The notes beneath the pieces are model-generated. The model made no database searches, had not been told where the DNA came from, and saw only the letters and a program-made list of their open reading frames with translations. The position numbers were made by a program, and so were the translations under genes. From Blastococcus carthaginiensis (GTDB lineage Bacteria; Actinomycetota; Actinomycetes; Mycobacteriales; Geodermatophilaceae), in NCBI RefSeq assembly GCF_030731085.1, contig NZ_JASNFN010000002.1, positions 248,001 to 312,000 of the forward strand: a DNA stretch of 64,000 bases. Reading direction: 5' to 3'. Below, one piece after another: positions 16,478 to 24,866 of this stretch; the stretch's first letter is position 1; the number at the start of each line of letters is the position of its first letter.

Positions 16478-17097
16478 CCGCCCTCCGGGCCGCCGCCACC
16501 GACCCGGCCGCGGCGGCCCGCGAGGTCCCCGCCGGCCGCCGCCCCGGCTGGTGGGGCATGGTGCTCGCGCTGGTGACCGACGTCGCCGCGTTCGCCGCGC
16601 TGCTGGCCGCCTACTTCTACATCCGGTTCGTGACCGCCGGGGACAACTGGCCACCGGGCGACATCCCGGAGCCGAAGCTCCTGAAGGCCTGGATCATGAC
16701 GGCCCTGCTGCTCGCCAGCAGCGCACCGCTCGTCTTCGCGGACCACGGGATCAAGAACGGCCGGCGCGGCCGGATGCTGGCCGGCGTCGGTGTCACGGTC
16801 CTGCTGGGCGTGGCGTTCCTGGTCGTGCAGGGCCTGGAGTACCGCGAGAAGCTGACCATGGAGTTCACCCCGCAGACCAACGCCTACGGCTCGCTGTTCT
16901 TCGCCATCACCGGCTTCCACGGGCTGCACGTGATCGTCGGTGTGCTGGCCCTGCTGGTGATCCTCGTCGCCGGTCTCGCCGGCCGGATCACCCACCGCCA
17001 CCACGCGATCGTCCGCATCACCGGTCTGTACTGGCACACGGTGGGGGCGGTCTGGGTCTTCATCTTCGGCTCCCTCTACCTGGCGGCGCAGCTGTGA
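16474..17097 (+). CDS. ctaE: Cytochrome c oxidase subunit III
   Basis: 207 residues from the GTG at 16474, overlapping the ctaD stop by 4 bp. Five TM helices, the short form of subunit III. Conserved parts: the cluster ITGFHGLHVIVG and the final ITGLYWHTVGAVWVFIFGSLYLAA, which match the last two helices of the family. Structural subunit of the oxidase core. Its stop overlaps the next gene by 4 bp. Confidence 0.93.
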   Translation: MTALRAAATDPAAAAREVPAGRRPGWWGMVLALVTDVAAFAALLAAYFYIRFVTAGDNWPPGDIPEPKLLKAWIMTALLLASSAPLVFADHGIKNGRRGRMLAGVGVTVLLGVAFLVVQGLEYREKLTMEFTPQTNAYGSLFFAITGFHGLHVIVGVLALLVILVAGLAGRITHRHHAIVRITGLYWHTVGAVWVFIFGSLYLAAQL

Positions 17098-17498
17098 GGG
17101 CGGCCGCCGAGCGGGCCGGGCTGCGGGCCGCGCCCTGGTTGCTGTGGTTCGGCGTCCTGGGCGGTGGCATCGCCTGGACCCTGCACACCGTCGTCGACTG
17201 GGGCCTGGAGGAGACCGTCTGCCGCTCGGGCAACGACGATCTGCTGGGCCTGCCGCTGCGTCCGGTCCTCGGCGTGCTGTCGCTGCTGTTCCTCGCCCTG
17301 GCGGTCGCCTCGACCGTCGTCGCCTACGTGCTGTGGCGACGGCTGTCCGTCGCCCCGGCCGGCGACGATCTGGCGGAGCTGCGGCGCGGGCGGGCCTCGT
17401 TCATGGCCCTGGTCGGCCTGGTCGCCGACGTCCTGTTCACCCTCATGGTGCTGATGAGCAGCGTCGCCGTCCTCGTGATCCCGGTGTGCGTGTCATGA
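17094..17498 (+). CDS. Small membrane protein of the cytochrome oxidase operon, unknown function
   Basis: 134 residues from the GTG at 17094 (4-bp overlap with ctaE). Three hydrophobic segments: about 12-30 (LLWFGVLGGGIAWTLHTVV), 55-80, and 107-130 near the end. The first has a GxxAWTLH pattern that I associate with small membrane proteins found in some bacterial cox operons. No cofactor motif is visible. Its stop overlaps ctaG by 4 bp, so it is made together with the oxidase subunits and is probably an assembly or accessory factor (inference). Confidence 0.7.
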   Translation: MRAAAERAGLRAAPWLLWFGVLGGGIAWTLHTVVDWGLEETVCRSGNDDLLGLPLRPVLGVLSLLFLALAVASTVVAYVLWRRLSVAPAGDDLAELRRGRASFMALVGLVADVLFTLMVLMSSVAVLVIPVCVS

Positions 17499-18403
17499 GC
17501 GGCGAGCTCCTCGCGCACGGCGGCGCGCACGGCGGCGTGGTCTGGCAGACCGCCGTGCTCGTCGGCGCGGCCGGTGCCCTGGCGGTGGCCTACGACGTGG
17601 GGGCGCGGCGGCTGCTCGCAGCCCACCCGACCTCGTCGTGGACCTGGCGTCGCTGGGCCTTCCCCGCCGGGCTCGCCGTGCTCGTCGTCGCGCTGCTGCC
17701 CCCGCTGGAGCCGGTCGTCGCGGCGAGCTTCCCACTGCACATGACCCAGCACGTCGCGCTGCTGATGGTGGCCGCCCCGCTGCTGGCGCTCGGCGCGTCG
17801 GGGCTCCCCCTGCTGCTCGTCCTGCCGCACCGCCGGCGGCGGCAGGTGGCCGCGGTCCGCTCGTCGTCACCGGTCCGGCGGGCCCGGGCCGTCGCCGCGC
17901 TGCCGGCGGTCGTCGTGGCCGGGCACGCGGCCGTCGTGAGCGCCTGGCACCTCCCGGGGCTGTACTCGGCGGCGCTGGCCTCGACGGCCGTGCACGTCAC
18001 CGAGCACGCCGCCTTCCTGGCGGTGGGCTGGTGGTTCTGGTCGCTGGTGACGACGCCGGCCACCGAGCTGGACGGCCGCACGGCGCTCTACATCGCCGCC
18101 AGCGGGCTGCCGATGAACCTGCTGGGCGCCGTCCTGACCTTCGCGCCCGTCCCCCTCTACCCCGCCCAGACCGGGACCGGCCCCGGCGCGCTGACCGAGC
18201 AGCAGCTCGCCGGCCTCCTCATGTGGGTTCCCGCGGGGGCGGTCTATCTGGGGCTGTGCGCGGTCGTCCTGCTGCTGTGGCTGCGCAGGTTGGAGCGCGA
18301 CTCCCCGGGCGGCACGGTCCTCCCGGCGCCCGACGTGCCCGGTGCGCGGGAGCCGGCCGACGCCGGCAGGCTCGCGACGGCGGACGGGAGGCCGGCATCG
18401 TGA
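17495..18403 (+). CDS. ctaG: Cytochrome c oxidase assembly membrane protein, caa3_CtaG family
   Basis: 302 residues from the ATG at 17495. About seven TM helices with the family's histidine motifs: FPLHMTQHVALLMVAAPLLALG, VSAWHLPGLYSAAL and VHVTEHAAFLAVGWWFW. This is the Bacillus-type CtaG (caa3_CtaG), which is needed for assembly of the caa3 copper centres and is unrelated to the Cox11-type CtaG. Start and stop both overlap neighbours by 4 bp. Confidence 0.9.
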   Translation: MSGELLAHGGAHGGVVWQTAVLVGAAGALAVAYDVGARRLLAAHPTSSWTWRRWAFPAGLAVLVVALLPPLEPVVAASFPLHMTQHVALLMVAAPLLALGASGLPLLLVLPHRRRRQVAAVRSSSPVRRARAVAALPAVVVAGHAAVVSAWHLPGLYSAALASTAVHVTEHAAFLAVGWWFWSLVTTPATELDGRTALYIAASGLPMNLLGAVLTFAPVPLYPAQTGTGPGALTEQQLAGLLMWVPAGAVYLGLCAVVLLLWLRRLERDSPGGTVLPAPDVPGAREPADAGRLATADGRPAS

Positions 18404-18792
18404 GACGCACCCCGGGCGGTCCGCTGCCCTGGCTGGCCACGCTGGCGGCCCTGGTGGCGGTCGGTGCCTGCTCCACCCCCGGCGAGCAGCTGCCGCCCGC
18501 CGAGTCGCAGCTGGGCGATCCCGACCGCGGCGCCGCGCTGATCACCGACTACGGCTGCGGCTCCTGCCACGTCATCCCCGGCCTGGAGCAGGCCGACGGC
18601 CTGGTCGGCCCCCCGCTGACCAGCTTCGGCCGGCGCATGTACATCGCCGGCAACCTGCCGAACAACGCGGAGAACCTGCAGTACTGGATCCGCGAACCGC
18701 AGGACGTGGAACCGGGCACCGCCATGCCCGACCTCGGGGTTCCCCGCGTCGACGCCCGCGACATCGCCGCCTACCTCCTGACGCTCGAATGA
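18400..18792 (+). CDS. Membrane-anchored monoheme cytochrome c (lipoprotein)
   Basis: 130 residues from the GTG at 18400 (4-bp overlap with ctaG). A signal peptide ends in VGAC24, so the protein is probably a lipoprotein. A single class I cytochrome c domain has CGSCH (53-57) and axial Met109 (GTAMPDLGV). It lies between the oxidase and the bc1 genes and is a good candidate for the electron carrier between the two, or an extra subunit of the supercomplex. Its stop overlaps qcrC. Confidence 0.87.
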   Translation: MRRTPGGPLPWLATLAALVAVGACSTPGEQLPPAESQLGDPDRGAALITDYGCGSCHVIPGLEQADGLVGPPLTSFGRRMYIAGNLPNNAENLQYWIREPQDVEPGTAMPDLGVPRVDARDIAAYLLTLE

Positions 18793-19595
18793 CCGCCCGC
18801 CCCTCGCACGCGGGGCGGGCGGGGCGCTGGCCCGCGTTCCTCCTGCTCCTCGTCCTCGTCCTCGCCGGTGTGGCGCTGGGCGATCCGGTCGCCGCGGGGC
18901 CGGCTCCGGAACCGGTGCCGGCGACGCCGCCTCCCCCGCGGCCGGACCCGGCCGGGGAGGGGGCGCTCGCCCGGGCCCAGGAGCTGTACCGGGCCAGCTG
19001 CGCGTCCTGCCACGGGCAGGAGGGCGGGGGCAGCCAACGGGGCCCGAGCCTGATCGGCGTGGGTGAGGCGTCCGTCGACTTCCAGCTGGAGACCGGCCGC
19101 ATGCCCCTGGACGAGGAGGAGGCCAGCGCCGAGCGCGGGGAACCCGCGTTCAGCGAGGAGGACATCGACGCCCTCGTGGAGTACGTCGGCTCGTTCGGGC
19201 CCGGCGGGCCGGAGGTGCCGGAGGTCGGACCGGGCGACCTCACCGAGGGCCGCGCGCTCTACCTGCAGAACTGCGCCGCCTGCCACTCCTCGAGCGGCAC
19301 CGGCTACACCCAGGTCGGCGGGCGCCAGGCGCCGTCGCTGATGGAGACCGCCCCGCAGCAGGTCGCCGAGGCGATCCGCGTGGGACCCAACCTCATGCCC
19401 GTGTGGCCGGAGGAGGCGCTGGACCAGGACCAGCTGGACTCGGTGGTCGCCTACGTGCAGGAGCTGCAGCGGCTGGACGGACGGGGCGGCGCCGACCTCG
19501 GCCGCATCGGCCCGGTGGCCGAGACCGTCGTCGGGTTCGCCGCGCTCGCGCTGCTGGTCCTCGTCGTGCGGCTGCTCGGGAAGCGGGCACCGTGA
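18789..19595 (+). CDS. qcrC: Diheme cytochrome c subunit of the bc1 complex
   Basis: 268 residues from the ATG at 18789. N-terminal hydrophobic signal/anchor (about 14-32), a proline-rich linker, two cytochrome c domains with CASCH (71-75) and CAACH (162-166), and a C-terminal TM helix (about 244-263). This is the actinobacterial QcrC layout (cytochrome cc), which passes electrons from the Rieske protein to the oxidase without a soluble cytochrome c. ATG overlaps the previous stop by 4 bp. Confidence 0.93.
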   Translation: MTARPSHAGRAGRWPAFLLLLVLVLAGVALGDPVAAGPAPEPVPATPPPPRPDPAGEGALARAQELYRASCASCHGQEGGGSQRGPSLIGVGEASVDFQLETGRMPLDEEEASAERGEPAFSEEDIDALVEYVGSFGPGGPEVPEVGPGDLTEGRALYLQNCAACHSSSGTGYTQVGGRQAPSLMETAPQQVAEAIRVGPNLMPVWPEEALDQDQLDSVVAYVQELQRLDGRGGADLGRIGPVAETVVGFAALALLVLVVRLLGKRAP

Positions 19596-20440
19596 GGCGT
19601 GCGTCCGCGGAGGGGTGGATCGCCGCAGCCTTCCTGGGTGCGGCCACGTGCGCGGTGCTCTTCATCGCGGCCTACGTCGTCGACTCGTCGCCGCAGTGGA
19701 TGGGAGCCCTGCTCGCCGCCGCCTTCGGGTTGCTGGCGCTCGGGCTGGTCGTCTGGTCGCACACGCTGCTGCCCCACGGCACCTACGTCGAGGAGCGCGC
19801 ACCGATGCCGTCGTCACCGGCGGCGGAGGACGCCTTCGTGGACACCCTCGAGCGCGGCGGCCCCGGCACGCCCGGCGTGGTCCGCCGGACGCTGCTGCTG
19901 GCCGGGCTGGGGCTCGGCGCCGCCGTCGTCGTCCCGCTGCGGAGCCTGCTCCTGCCCGGGAGCGAGCCGCCGGGAGAAGCGCTGCGGCACAGCCCGTGGC
20001 ACAGCGGCGCCCGCCTGATGACCCGGGCCGGCGACCTGATCCGTCCCGGCGAGGTCGTCCCCGGCACCGAGCTGACCGTCTTCCCCGAGGGGGAGCTGCG
20101 CGCCGACGACGCCTCCACCGTGCTGCTGCGGCTGCCGCCGGAGGACGTCCCGCTGCTGCCCGGGGAGACCGCCCGCTTCGCCGTCGAGGGGATCGTGGCC
20201 TTCTCCAAGCTGTGCACCCACGCCGGCTGCCCCGTCGGGCTCTACGAGCAGACCACGCGCCAGCTGTTCTGCCCCTGCCACCAGTCGGTCTTCGACGTGC
20301 TGCGGGGGGCCGAACCCACCGCTGGGCCCGCGGTGCGCCCGCTGCCCCAGCTTCCGCTGGGCGTCGACGACGACGGGTACCTCGTCGCGCTGGGCGGGTT
20401 CCGCGGTCAGGTGGGGCCGACCTTCTGGAGGGAGGCATGA
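19592..20440 (+). CDS. qcrA: Rieske iron-sulfur subunit of the bc1 complex
   Basis: 282 residues from the GTG at 19592 (overlaps qcrC by 4 bp). Three N-terminal TM helices, as in actinobacterial QcrA, rather than the single one of most Rieske proteins. The cluster-binding motifs are CTHAGC (208-213) and CPCHQS (227-232), ligands Cys208, His210, Cys227 and His230. Oxidises quinol at the outer side together with QcrB and passes the electron to QcrC. Confidence 0.95.
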   Translation: MRRASAEGWIAAAFLGAATCAVLFIAAYVVDSSPQWMGALLAAAFGLLALGLVVWSHTLLPHGTYVEERAPMPSSPAAEDAFVDTLERGGPGTPGVVRRTLLLAGLGLGAAVVVPLRSLLLPGSEPPGEALRHSPWHSGARLMTRAGDLIRPGEVVPGTELTVFPEGELRADDASTVLLRLPPEDVPLLPGETARFAVEGIVAFSKLCTHAGCPVGLYEQTTRQLFCPCHQSVFDVLRGAEPTAGPAVRPLPQLPLGVDDDGYLVALGGFRGQVGPTFWREA

Positions 20441-21930
20441 TCATCCGCCGGGCGGTGCAGCGCACCGACGAACGGCTGGGGTTCTCCTCCACCGCGAAGT
20501 CGGGCCTGAACAAGGTGTTCCCCGACCACTGGTCGTTCATGATCGGCGAGATCGCCCTCTACAGCTTCGTGTACCTCGTGCTGTCCGGCGTCTTCCTGAC
20601 CCTGTTCTTCGACGCCTCCACGGCGCGCACGGTGTACGAGGGCAGCTACGACGCCATGCACGGCTCCGAGACCTCGGCGGCCTACGCCTCGGCCCTGCAG
20701 CTGAGCCACGACGTCCGGATGGGCCTGGTGATCCGGCAGTCCCACCACTGGGCGGCGCTGCTGTTCACCGGCGCGATCGTCGTGCACCTGTGCCGCATCT
20801 TCTTCACCGGCGCCTTCCGCCGGCCCCGGGGCATCAACTGGGCGGTCGGGGTGACGCTGCTGCTCCTGGCGATCGTCAACGGCTTCGCCGGCTACTCCCT
20901 GCCCGACGACCTGCTGTCGGGCACCGGGCTCCGGGTGGCGAACGCCGTGCTGCTGTCCATCCCGGTGGTGGGCGGCTGGCTGGCGTTCCTCGTCTGGGGC
21001 GGCGAGTTCCCGGCCGAGGCCATGATCGAGCGCCTGTACGTCGTCCACATCCTCGTCGTCCCGGCGCTGATCACGGCGCTGATCACCGCCCACATGGTCA
21101 TCCTCGTCCGGCAGAAGCACACCCACTTCCCCGGTCCCGGCCGCACGGACACCAACGTCGTCGGCTCCCGGCTGTGGCCGGCCTACGCCGTGCGCAGCGT
21201 GGGGCTGCTGTTCTTCGTCGTCGCCCTCGCGCTGGCGCTCGGCGGGCTCGTCCAGATCAACCCCATCTGGTACTGGGGGCCGTTCGAACCCGGCTCGGCG
21301 ACCGCCCCGGCCCAGCCGGACTGGTACGTCGGGTGGGTCGACGGGGCCCTGCGGCTGATGCCGCCGTGGGAGCCGGTCGTCTTCGGGTACCGGCTCTCGA
21401 GCGTGTTCCTGCCGGCCGTCGTGCTGCCCGGCCTGACGTTCCTGGTGCTCTACCTCTGGCCGTGGCTGGAACGGCTGGTGACCGGGGACCGCCGGGAGCA
21501 CCAGGTGCTGCAGCGGCCGCGGGACTGCCCGGGGCGCGTCGCCGCCGGCGTCGCCGCGCTGACGTTCTACGGCGTGCTGCTGATCGCCTTCAGCCTCGAC
21601 ATCGTCAGCCAGTACACCGGCATCGCGGTCTTCGCCCTGGTCCACTCCTTCCGGGTGGCGGTCCTGGTCCTCCCGCTGCTGACCGGCGCGGTGGCCTTCG
21701 TGCTCGCCAGGGCGCTGCGGGACAGCGACGCCGAGGGGCTGCTGGCGCTGACCGGATCCGACCTGCGCCGATCGCTGCGCCGGCACCGGGAGGTCCCCGC
21801 GGAGCTCTCGGGCGCGGACGATGCCGAGCAGCGTCCGGCGACGGAGCCCGAGCACACGCCCACCGGACCGGTGGGCCGGGACGAGGAGGAGTCCGAACCG
21901 GTGCGGGTCGAGGCGGGGCCGGTCCCGTGA
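20437..21930 (+). CDS. qcrB: Cytochrome b subunit of the bc1 complex
   Basis: 497 residues from the ATG at 20437 preceded by GGAGG. Fused cytochrome b6/subunit IV type with heme histidines in the second and fourth helices (QSHHWAALLF, IVVHLCR, VVHILVVP, TAHMVIL). The Qo-site motif is PDWY (294-297) instead of mitochondrial PEWY, as is common in actinobacteria. The charged C-terminal extension (about 430-497) lies on one side of the membrane. The stop overlaps the next small gene by 4 bp. Confidence 0.94.
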   Translation: MIIRRAVQRTDERLGFSSTAKSGLNKVFPDHWSFMIGEIALYSFVYLVLSGVFLTLFFDASTARTVYEGSYDAMHGSETSAAYASALQLSHDVRMGLVIRQSHHWAALLFTGAIVVHLCRIFFTGAFRRPRGINWAVGVTLLLLAIVNGFAGYSLPDDLLSGTGLRVANAVLLSIPVVGGWLAFLVWGGEFPAEAMIERLYVVHILVVPALITALITAHMVILVRQKHTHFPGPGRTDTNVVGSRLWPAYAVRSVGLLFFVVALALALGGLVQINPIWYWGPFEPGSATAPAQPDWYVGWVDGALRLMPPWEPVVFGYRLSSVFLPAVVLPGLTFLVLYLWPWLERLVTGDRREHQVLQRPRDCPGRVAAGVAALTFYGVLLIAFSLDIVSQYTGIAVFALVHSFRVAVLVLPLLTGAVAFVLARALRDSDAEGLLALTGSDLRRSLRRHREVPAELSGADDAEQRPATEPEHTPTGPVGRDEEESEPVRVEAGPVP

Positions 21931-22295
21931 GCGAGCACGTGGAGGTGTGGCGGCAGCCGGCTGGGAGCTGGCGGTGGCGCTACGTCGGGGCGGAGGACGG
22001 CGGCGGGACGGTCGAGCTGCCCAGCCACTCGTCGGAGGCCACCTGCGAGGCCGCTGTCGATGCCGCGCGCACCGCCTACCCGGGGCTCACCGTGGTCGTC
22101 GACCGGTCGTCGGCGGATGATGCCGCCGCCGACGGCGCGGCCTGGCGCGCACGGTGGCTGGGGGCCGCCCTGGTGGTGTTCCTCGTCGCCGTCCGGAGGC
22201 ACGGCGTCCGGACGGCGGCCGTCGTGGTGGTCGCCGCGCTGGCGGTCACCGCACGCGACCGCCGCGGGGCACGCACCGGCGGGAGCGCGGCGTGA
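21927..22295 (+). CDS. Unknown protein with C-terminal membrane segment, end of the bc1 operon
   Basis: 122 residues from the GTG at 21927 (4-bp overlap with qcrB). The first about 55 residues (WRQPAGSWRWRYVG...) form a small soluble domain that loosely recalls YegP/DUF1508-like repeats; the C-terminal part has two hydrophobic stretches (about 73-84 and 90-105) and a basic tail. I do not recognise a family with confidence. Translational coupling to qcrB and to the next gene suggests an accessory role in the bc1-oxidase unit. Confidence 0.6.
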   Translation: MSEHVEVWRQPAGSWRWRYVGAEDGGGTVELPSHSSEATCEAAVDAARTAYPGLTVVVDRSSADDAAADGAAWRARWLGAALVVFLVAVRRHGVRTAAVVVVAALAVTARDRRGARTGGSAA

Positions 22296-22660
22296 CCCCC
22301 CCGGTCCGGACGTCCGGCGGTGGGCTCGGTCGTGCGCTGCGGATCGCCCTGGTGGTGCTGGCCGTGGCTGCGGTCGTCGCCGTCATGGTCCGGCTGTCGG
22401 TGTGGCAGTGGGACCGCGGCCGCGCCCGCGGATCCCTGCTGAACTACAGCTACGCCGTCGAGTGGCTCGCCTTCGCCGTCCTCACGGTCGTCGGTGCGGT
22501 CCGGCTGTGGCGGGAGGGTCGCAGCGTCGCGGACGAGGAGCGCCCACCGGAGCGGCCCGCCGGCGGGCCGCTCGTGGGCCCACCGCTCCAGCCGGGGCAG
22601 GAGCTGGAGGAGCTCACCTGGGTGCGGCTGCGCCGCCGGCTGGGGCTCTCCCGCGACTGA
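22292..22660 (+). CDS. Small two-helix membrane protein, SURF1-like N-terminal motif
   Basis: 122 residues from the GTG at 22292 (4-bp overlap). Two TM helices (about 15-37 and 54-73) with a short loop. The pattern LSVWQWDRGRARGSLLNYSYAVEW after the first helix is like small actinobacterial membrane proteins that share the WQ-x(2)-R motif of SURF1 but lack its large outer domain. The cytoplasmic tail is proline- and charge-rich. Function unknown; as the last gene of the cta-qcr operon it may help oxidase assembly. Confidence 0.6.
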   Translation: MTPPVRTSGGGLGRALRIALVVLAVAAVVAVMVRLSVWQWDRGRARGSLLNYSYAVEWLAFAVLTVVGAVRLWREGRSVADEERPPERPAGGPLVGPPLQPGQELEELTWVRLRRRLGLSRD

Positions 22661-22695
22661 GCCCGTGCCTCCCCCGGTCGAAACGGGGCGCTCAG
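22657..22695. terminator. Possible bidirectional terminator hairpin
   Basis: CTGAGC (22657-22662) pairs with GCTCAG (22690-22695), with an inner CCCCG/CGGGG pair around the loop GTCGAAA. It lies between the convergent ends of the cta-qcr operon and the marR gene. There is no T-run and the internal loop is uneven, so this is a weak call. Confidence 0.35.
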
Positions 22696-23138
22696 CCGGG
22701 GAGCTCCGCCGCCGGCCGGACGTCGCCGGCCGTCACCAGCACGTCGAGGGCCGCCACCACGCTCTCCCGCTGCTCGGCCGGCACCCGGCCGAGGCAGTCG
22801 TGCAGCTGGTCCAGCCGCAGCCGGTCGTAGCGGTCGAGGGTCCGCATGCCCAGCCGCGTGAGGACGAGGTTGATTTCGCGGCGGGTCTGCGGCGAGGGCC
22901 GGCGCTCCACCAGCCCCGCTGCGACGAGCCGGTCGACCAGCCGGCTGCTGGTGGACGTGGTGATCCCCAGGTCCTGGGCCAGCCGGCCGAGGTTGGCCCC
23001 CGGCGCCCCGTGCAGGACGGTGAGCGCCCGCAGCTGCACGGCCGAGACGTCGCCGACCGCATCGGCCGCCCGTACCGACACCGCCATGGCCAGCCGGACG
23101 GCGCCGAGGAGCGTCCGGTCTTCGTCGGCCTCGTCCAC
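22692..23138 (-). CDS. MarR-family transcriptional regulator
   Basis: 148 residues from the GTG at 23138, chosen because GGAGG stands 7 bases before it; the longer frame upstream has no good ribosome site. Winged helix-turn-helix in the middle: LGRLAQDLGITTSTSSRLVDRLVAAGLVERRPSPQ is split here as recognition helix TSTSSRLVDRLV and wing RRPSPQTRREINLVLT. Flanking helices would form the dimer interface. It could sense a phenolic or oxidative signal; no ligand can be inferred. Transcribed divergently from the small gene at 23372. Confidence 0.85.
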   Translation of the reverse strand: MDEADEDRTLLGAVRLAMAVSVRAADAVGDVSAVQLRALTVLHGAPGANLGRLAQDLGITTSTSSRLVDRLVAAGLVERRPSPQTRREINLVLTRLGMRTLDRYDRLRLDQLHDCLGRVPAEQRESVVAALDVLVTAGDVRPAAELPG

Positions 23139-23371
23139 GTGCTCGCCTCCATGTTGCGCACCCGGTCCGCCTGGCCGGTCGTGCCCTCCATCATCGGGCA
23201 CGGCCGGACGGCACACCGGGCGGGCAGCCGTTCGGGGCCGGCGACGGCCGTGCGGTGACGGTCGTGTGACATCGAGACCGGGCCTCGCCGCGCCGGGCCG
23301 GTGGGTGCCATGCTGACGCCGAGTGTCCAGCCACCGGCACGTTCCCCGCCTCGTCCTGCGAGAGGGTCGCC

Positions 23372-23734
23372 ATGGGAACCATCCACCTCCCACCGGTCCG
23401 GCGCTCGGCGGACTCCACACCTCCCCCGGCCGACGCCGAGGAGGAGGCCGTCCTGGTCGAGTTGTCGCTCCCCGCCACCGTCACCCACCGGGGGCACCCC
23501 GACCTCTCGGCGCTGACCGACTCGGTGGAGGACGCCATCCTGGCGGCGGGGGCCGGCGAGCTCGACGGTCTCCAGACCCACGGCTCGGCGGTCACGCTCT
23601 TCGCCTACGGCCGGGACGCCGAGCGGCTGTGGCGGTCGATGGAGCCCGTGGTGCGGGAGTTCCCGCACCACCGGGGAACCGTGACCATCCGGTACGGGCT
23701 GTTCGGAGCAGCCGCCCGTCAGCTCGACTGCTGA
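23372..23734 (+). CDS. Conserved hypothetical protein
   Basis: 120 residues, ATG at 23372. A disordered, proline-rich first 25 residues, then an alpha/beta domain (VLVELSLPATV, a helix of LTDSVEDAILAAG, strands VTLFAYG and TVTIRYGLFG). The pattern GRDAERLWRSMEPVV suggests a ferredoxin-like fold, but I do not recognise the family. It stands alone on the + strand in front of the formate dehydrogenase anchor gene and its 3' end overlaps that gene's open frame on the other strand. Confidence 0.6.
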   Translation: MGTIHLPPVRRSADSTPPPADAEEEAVLVELSLPATVTHRGHPDLSALTDSVEDAILAAGAGELDGLQTHGSAVTLFAYGRDAERLWRSMEPVVREFPHHRGTVTIRYGLFGAAARQLDC

Positions 23735-24866
23735 GCGCGACGCCCCGCCCGCACGACCACCCGGTCACCGACCCGGCGGCCGTCCGGGGCGGTGACGGTC
23801 CGGACGGCCGCCGGGCCGCGGCTCCGGCCGCGGGGGGCCGCGAGCGCTCCGCCGGGGGGTGGGCCGGGCCCTGCGCCGCCAAGCGCGCCCGTTGCGGCTC
23901 GACCGTGTACTTCGGATCGTCGGCCGACGCCATCCCCGCCTCGAACACGCCCCACCGGGTGGTCGCGGAAGCGGTGAGCAGGAGCGCACCGCCGACCCGC
24001 CCGAGCCACGGCCGGCGGGCCCCGGCGAGCGCCGCCGCGCTCCCGGCGAGGAGGAGCTTCTCCGCCGCCTCCACCAGCCGGCCGGAGCGGCCCTCGGAGT
24101 AGGGCTCGGCCACCATGCCGAGCCGCTTCCTCATCAGGCGGGTGGCGGCGATCTCGGTGGCTGCGCCCGCTACGGCGAGCCGCCGCGGGAGCCCGGCCTC
24201 GACGGACGGTCCCGCGAGCAGCCCCAGCCCCCCGGCGGATGCCGCGCTGGACCCGGCGAAGAGGAACGGCAGCTCGCGGTAGCCATCGTGCCAGGCCGGC
24301 ACGGCGGTGTCGGACACCAGCGCCGCGGTGTAGGTGGAGACACCGGTGCCGAGCAGCGCGGCTCCGCCCGTGGCGGCCAGTCCCAGCCGCGGCAGCCGCC
24401 CGGTCAGCGCGCTGCCGGCCGCGGCTGCGGCCAGGGGCGCGTACCCGGCCAGCAACCAGGAGCCGACGCTCATCGGCGAGGTGACCTTGATGACCCGCAG
24501 CATGTTGAGGAACCGGCCCGGCCGCCCGAGGTCGTGGATCAGCCCCGCCAGGGACAGCCCCACGCCCACGGCCGAACCGACCTTGGCCACCCTGGCCAGG
24601 CCCCGCCGCCCCGTCGCGTCCGCGGCCAGCGCCATCGCCGACGACGCCCCGGCCAGCCCGCCGGTGAAGAAGTAGCCGGCGATGTCCGGGGCCTCCCACA
24701 CCGGGGAGTTGATGATCGGCTTGCCGTAGTACGAGGTGAAGGTGGCGTCGGGGACGACGGGCTGCTCGCCGCCGCGCCGCCGCCGTCCGCCCTTGGCGCC
24801 GGTCAGCCCGCCCCGGCCGGGGATCTTCGGCTGCACGCCCTCCCGGGTGACCTCGGACTCGCTCAT
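23592..24866 (-). CDS. nrfD: Formate dehydrogenase membrane anchor, NrfD/PsrC family, with suspect C-terminus
   Basis: 424 residues from the ATG at 24866 (overlaps the iron-sulfur subunit stop by 4 bp). After a basic N-terminal 45 residues there are about eight to nine hydrophobic segments typical of NrfD-like quinone-reducing anchors, with IHDLGRPGRFLNMLRVIKVTSPMSVGSW as the signature loop region (read in parts: LIHDLGRPGRF and TSPMSVGSWLLAGY). The family usually ends soon after DDPKYTVEPQR. Here the frame continues about 95 arginine- and proline-rich residues over the + strand gene. Another frame from about 23880 to a stop at 23719 has much better codon use, so a single-base indel near the G6 runs is likely. 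Confidence 0.75.
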   Translation of the reverse strand: MSESEVTREGVQPKIPGRGGLTGAKGGRRRRGGEQPVVPDATFTSYYGKPIINSPVWEAPDIAGYFFTGGLAGASSAMALAADATGRRGLARVAKVGSAVGVGLSLAGLIHDLGRPGRFLNMLRVIKVTSPMSVGSWLLAGYAPLAAAAAGSALTGRLPRLGLAATGGAALLGTGVSTYTAALVSDTAVPAWHDGYRELPFLFAGSSAASAGGLGLLAGPSVEAGLPRRLAVAGAATEIAATRLMRKRLGMVAEPYSEGRSGRLVEAAEKLLLAGSAAALAGARRPWLGRVGGALLLTASATTRWGVFEAGMASADDPKYTVEPQRARLAAQGPAHPPAERSRPPAAGAAARRPSGPSPPRTAAGSVTGWSCGRGVALSSRADGRLLRTARTGWSRFPGGAGTPAPRAPSTATAARRPGRRRRA

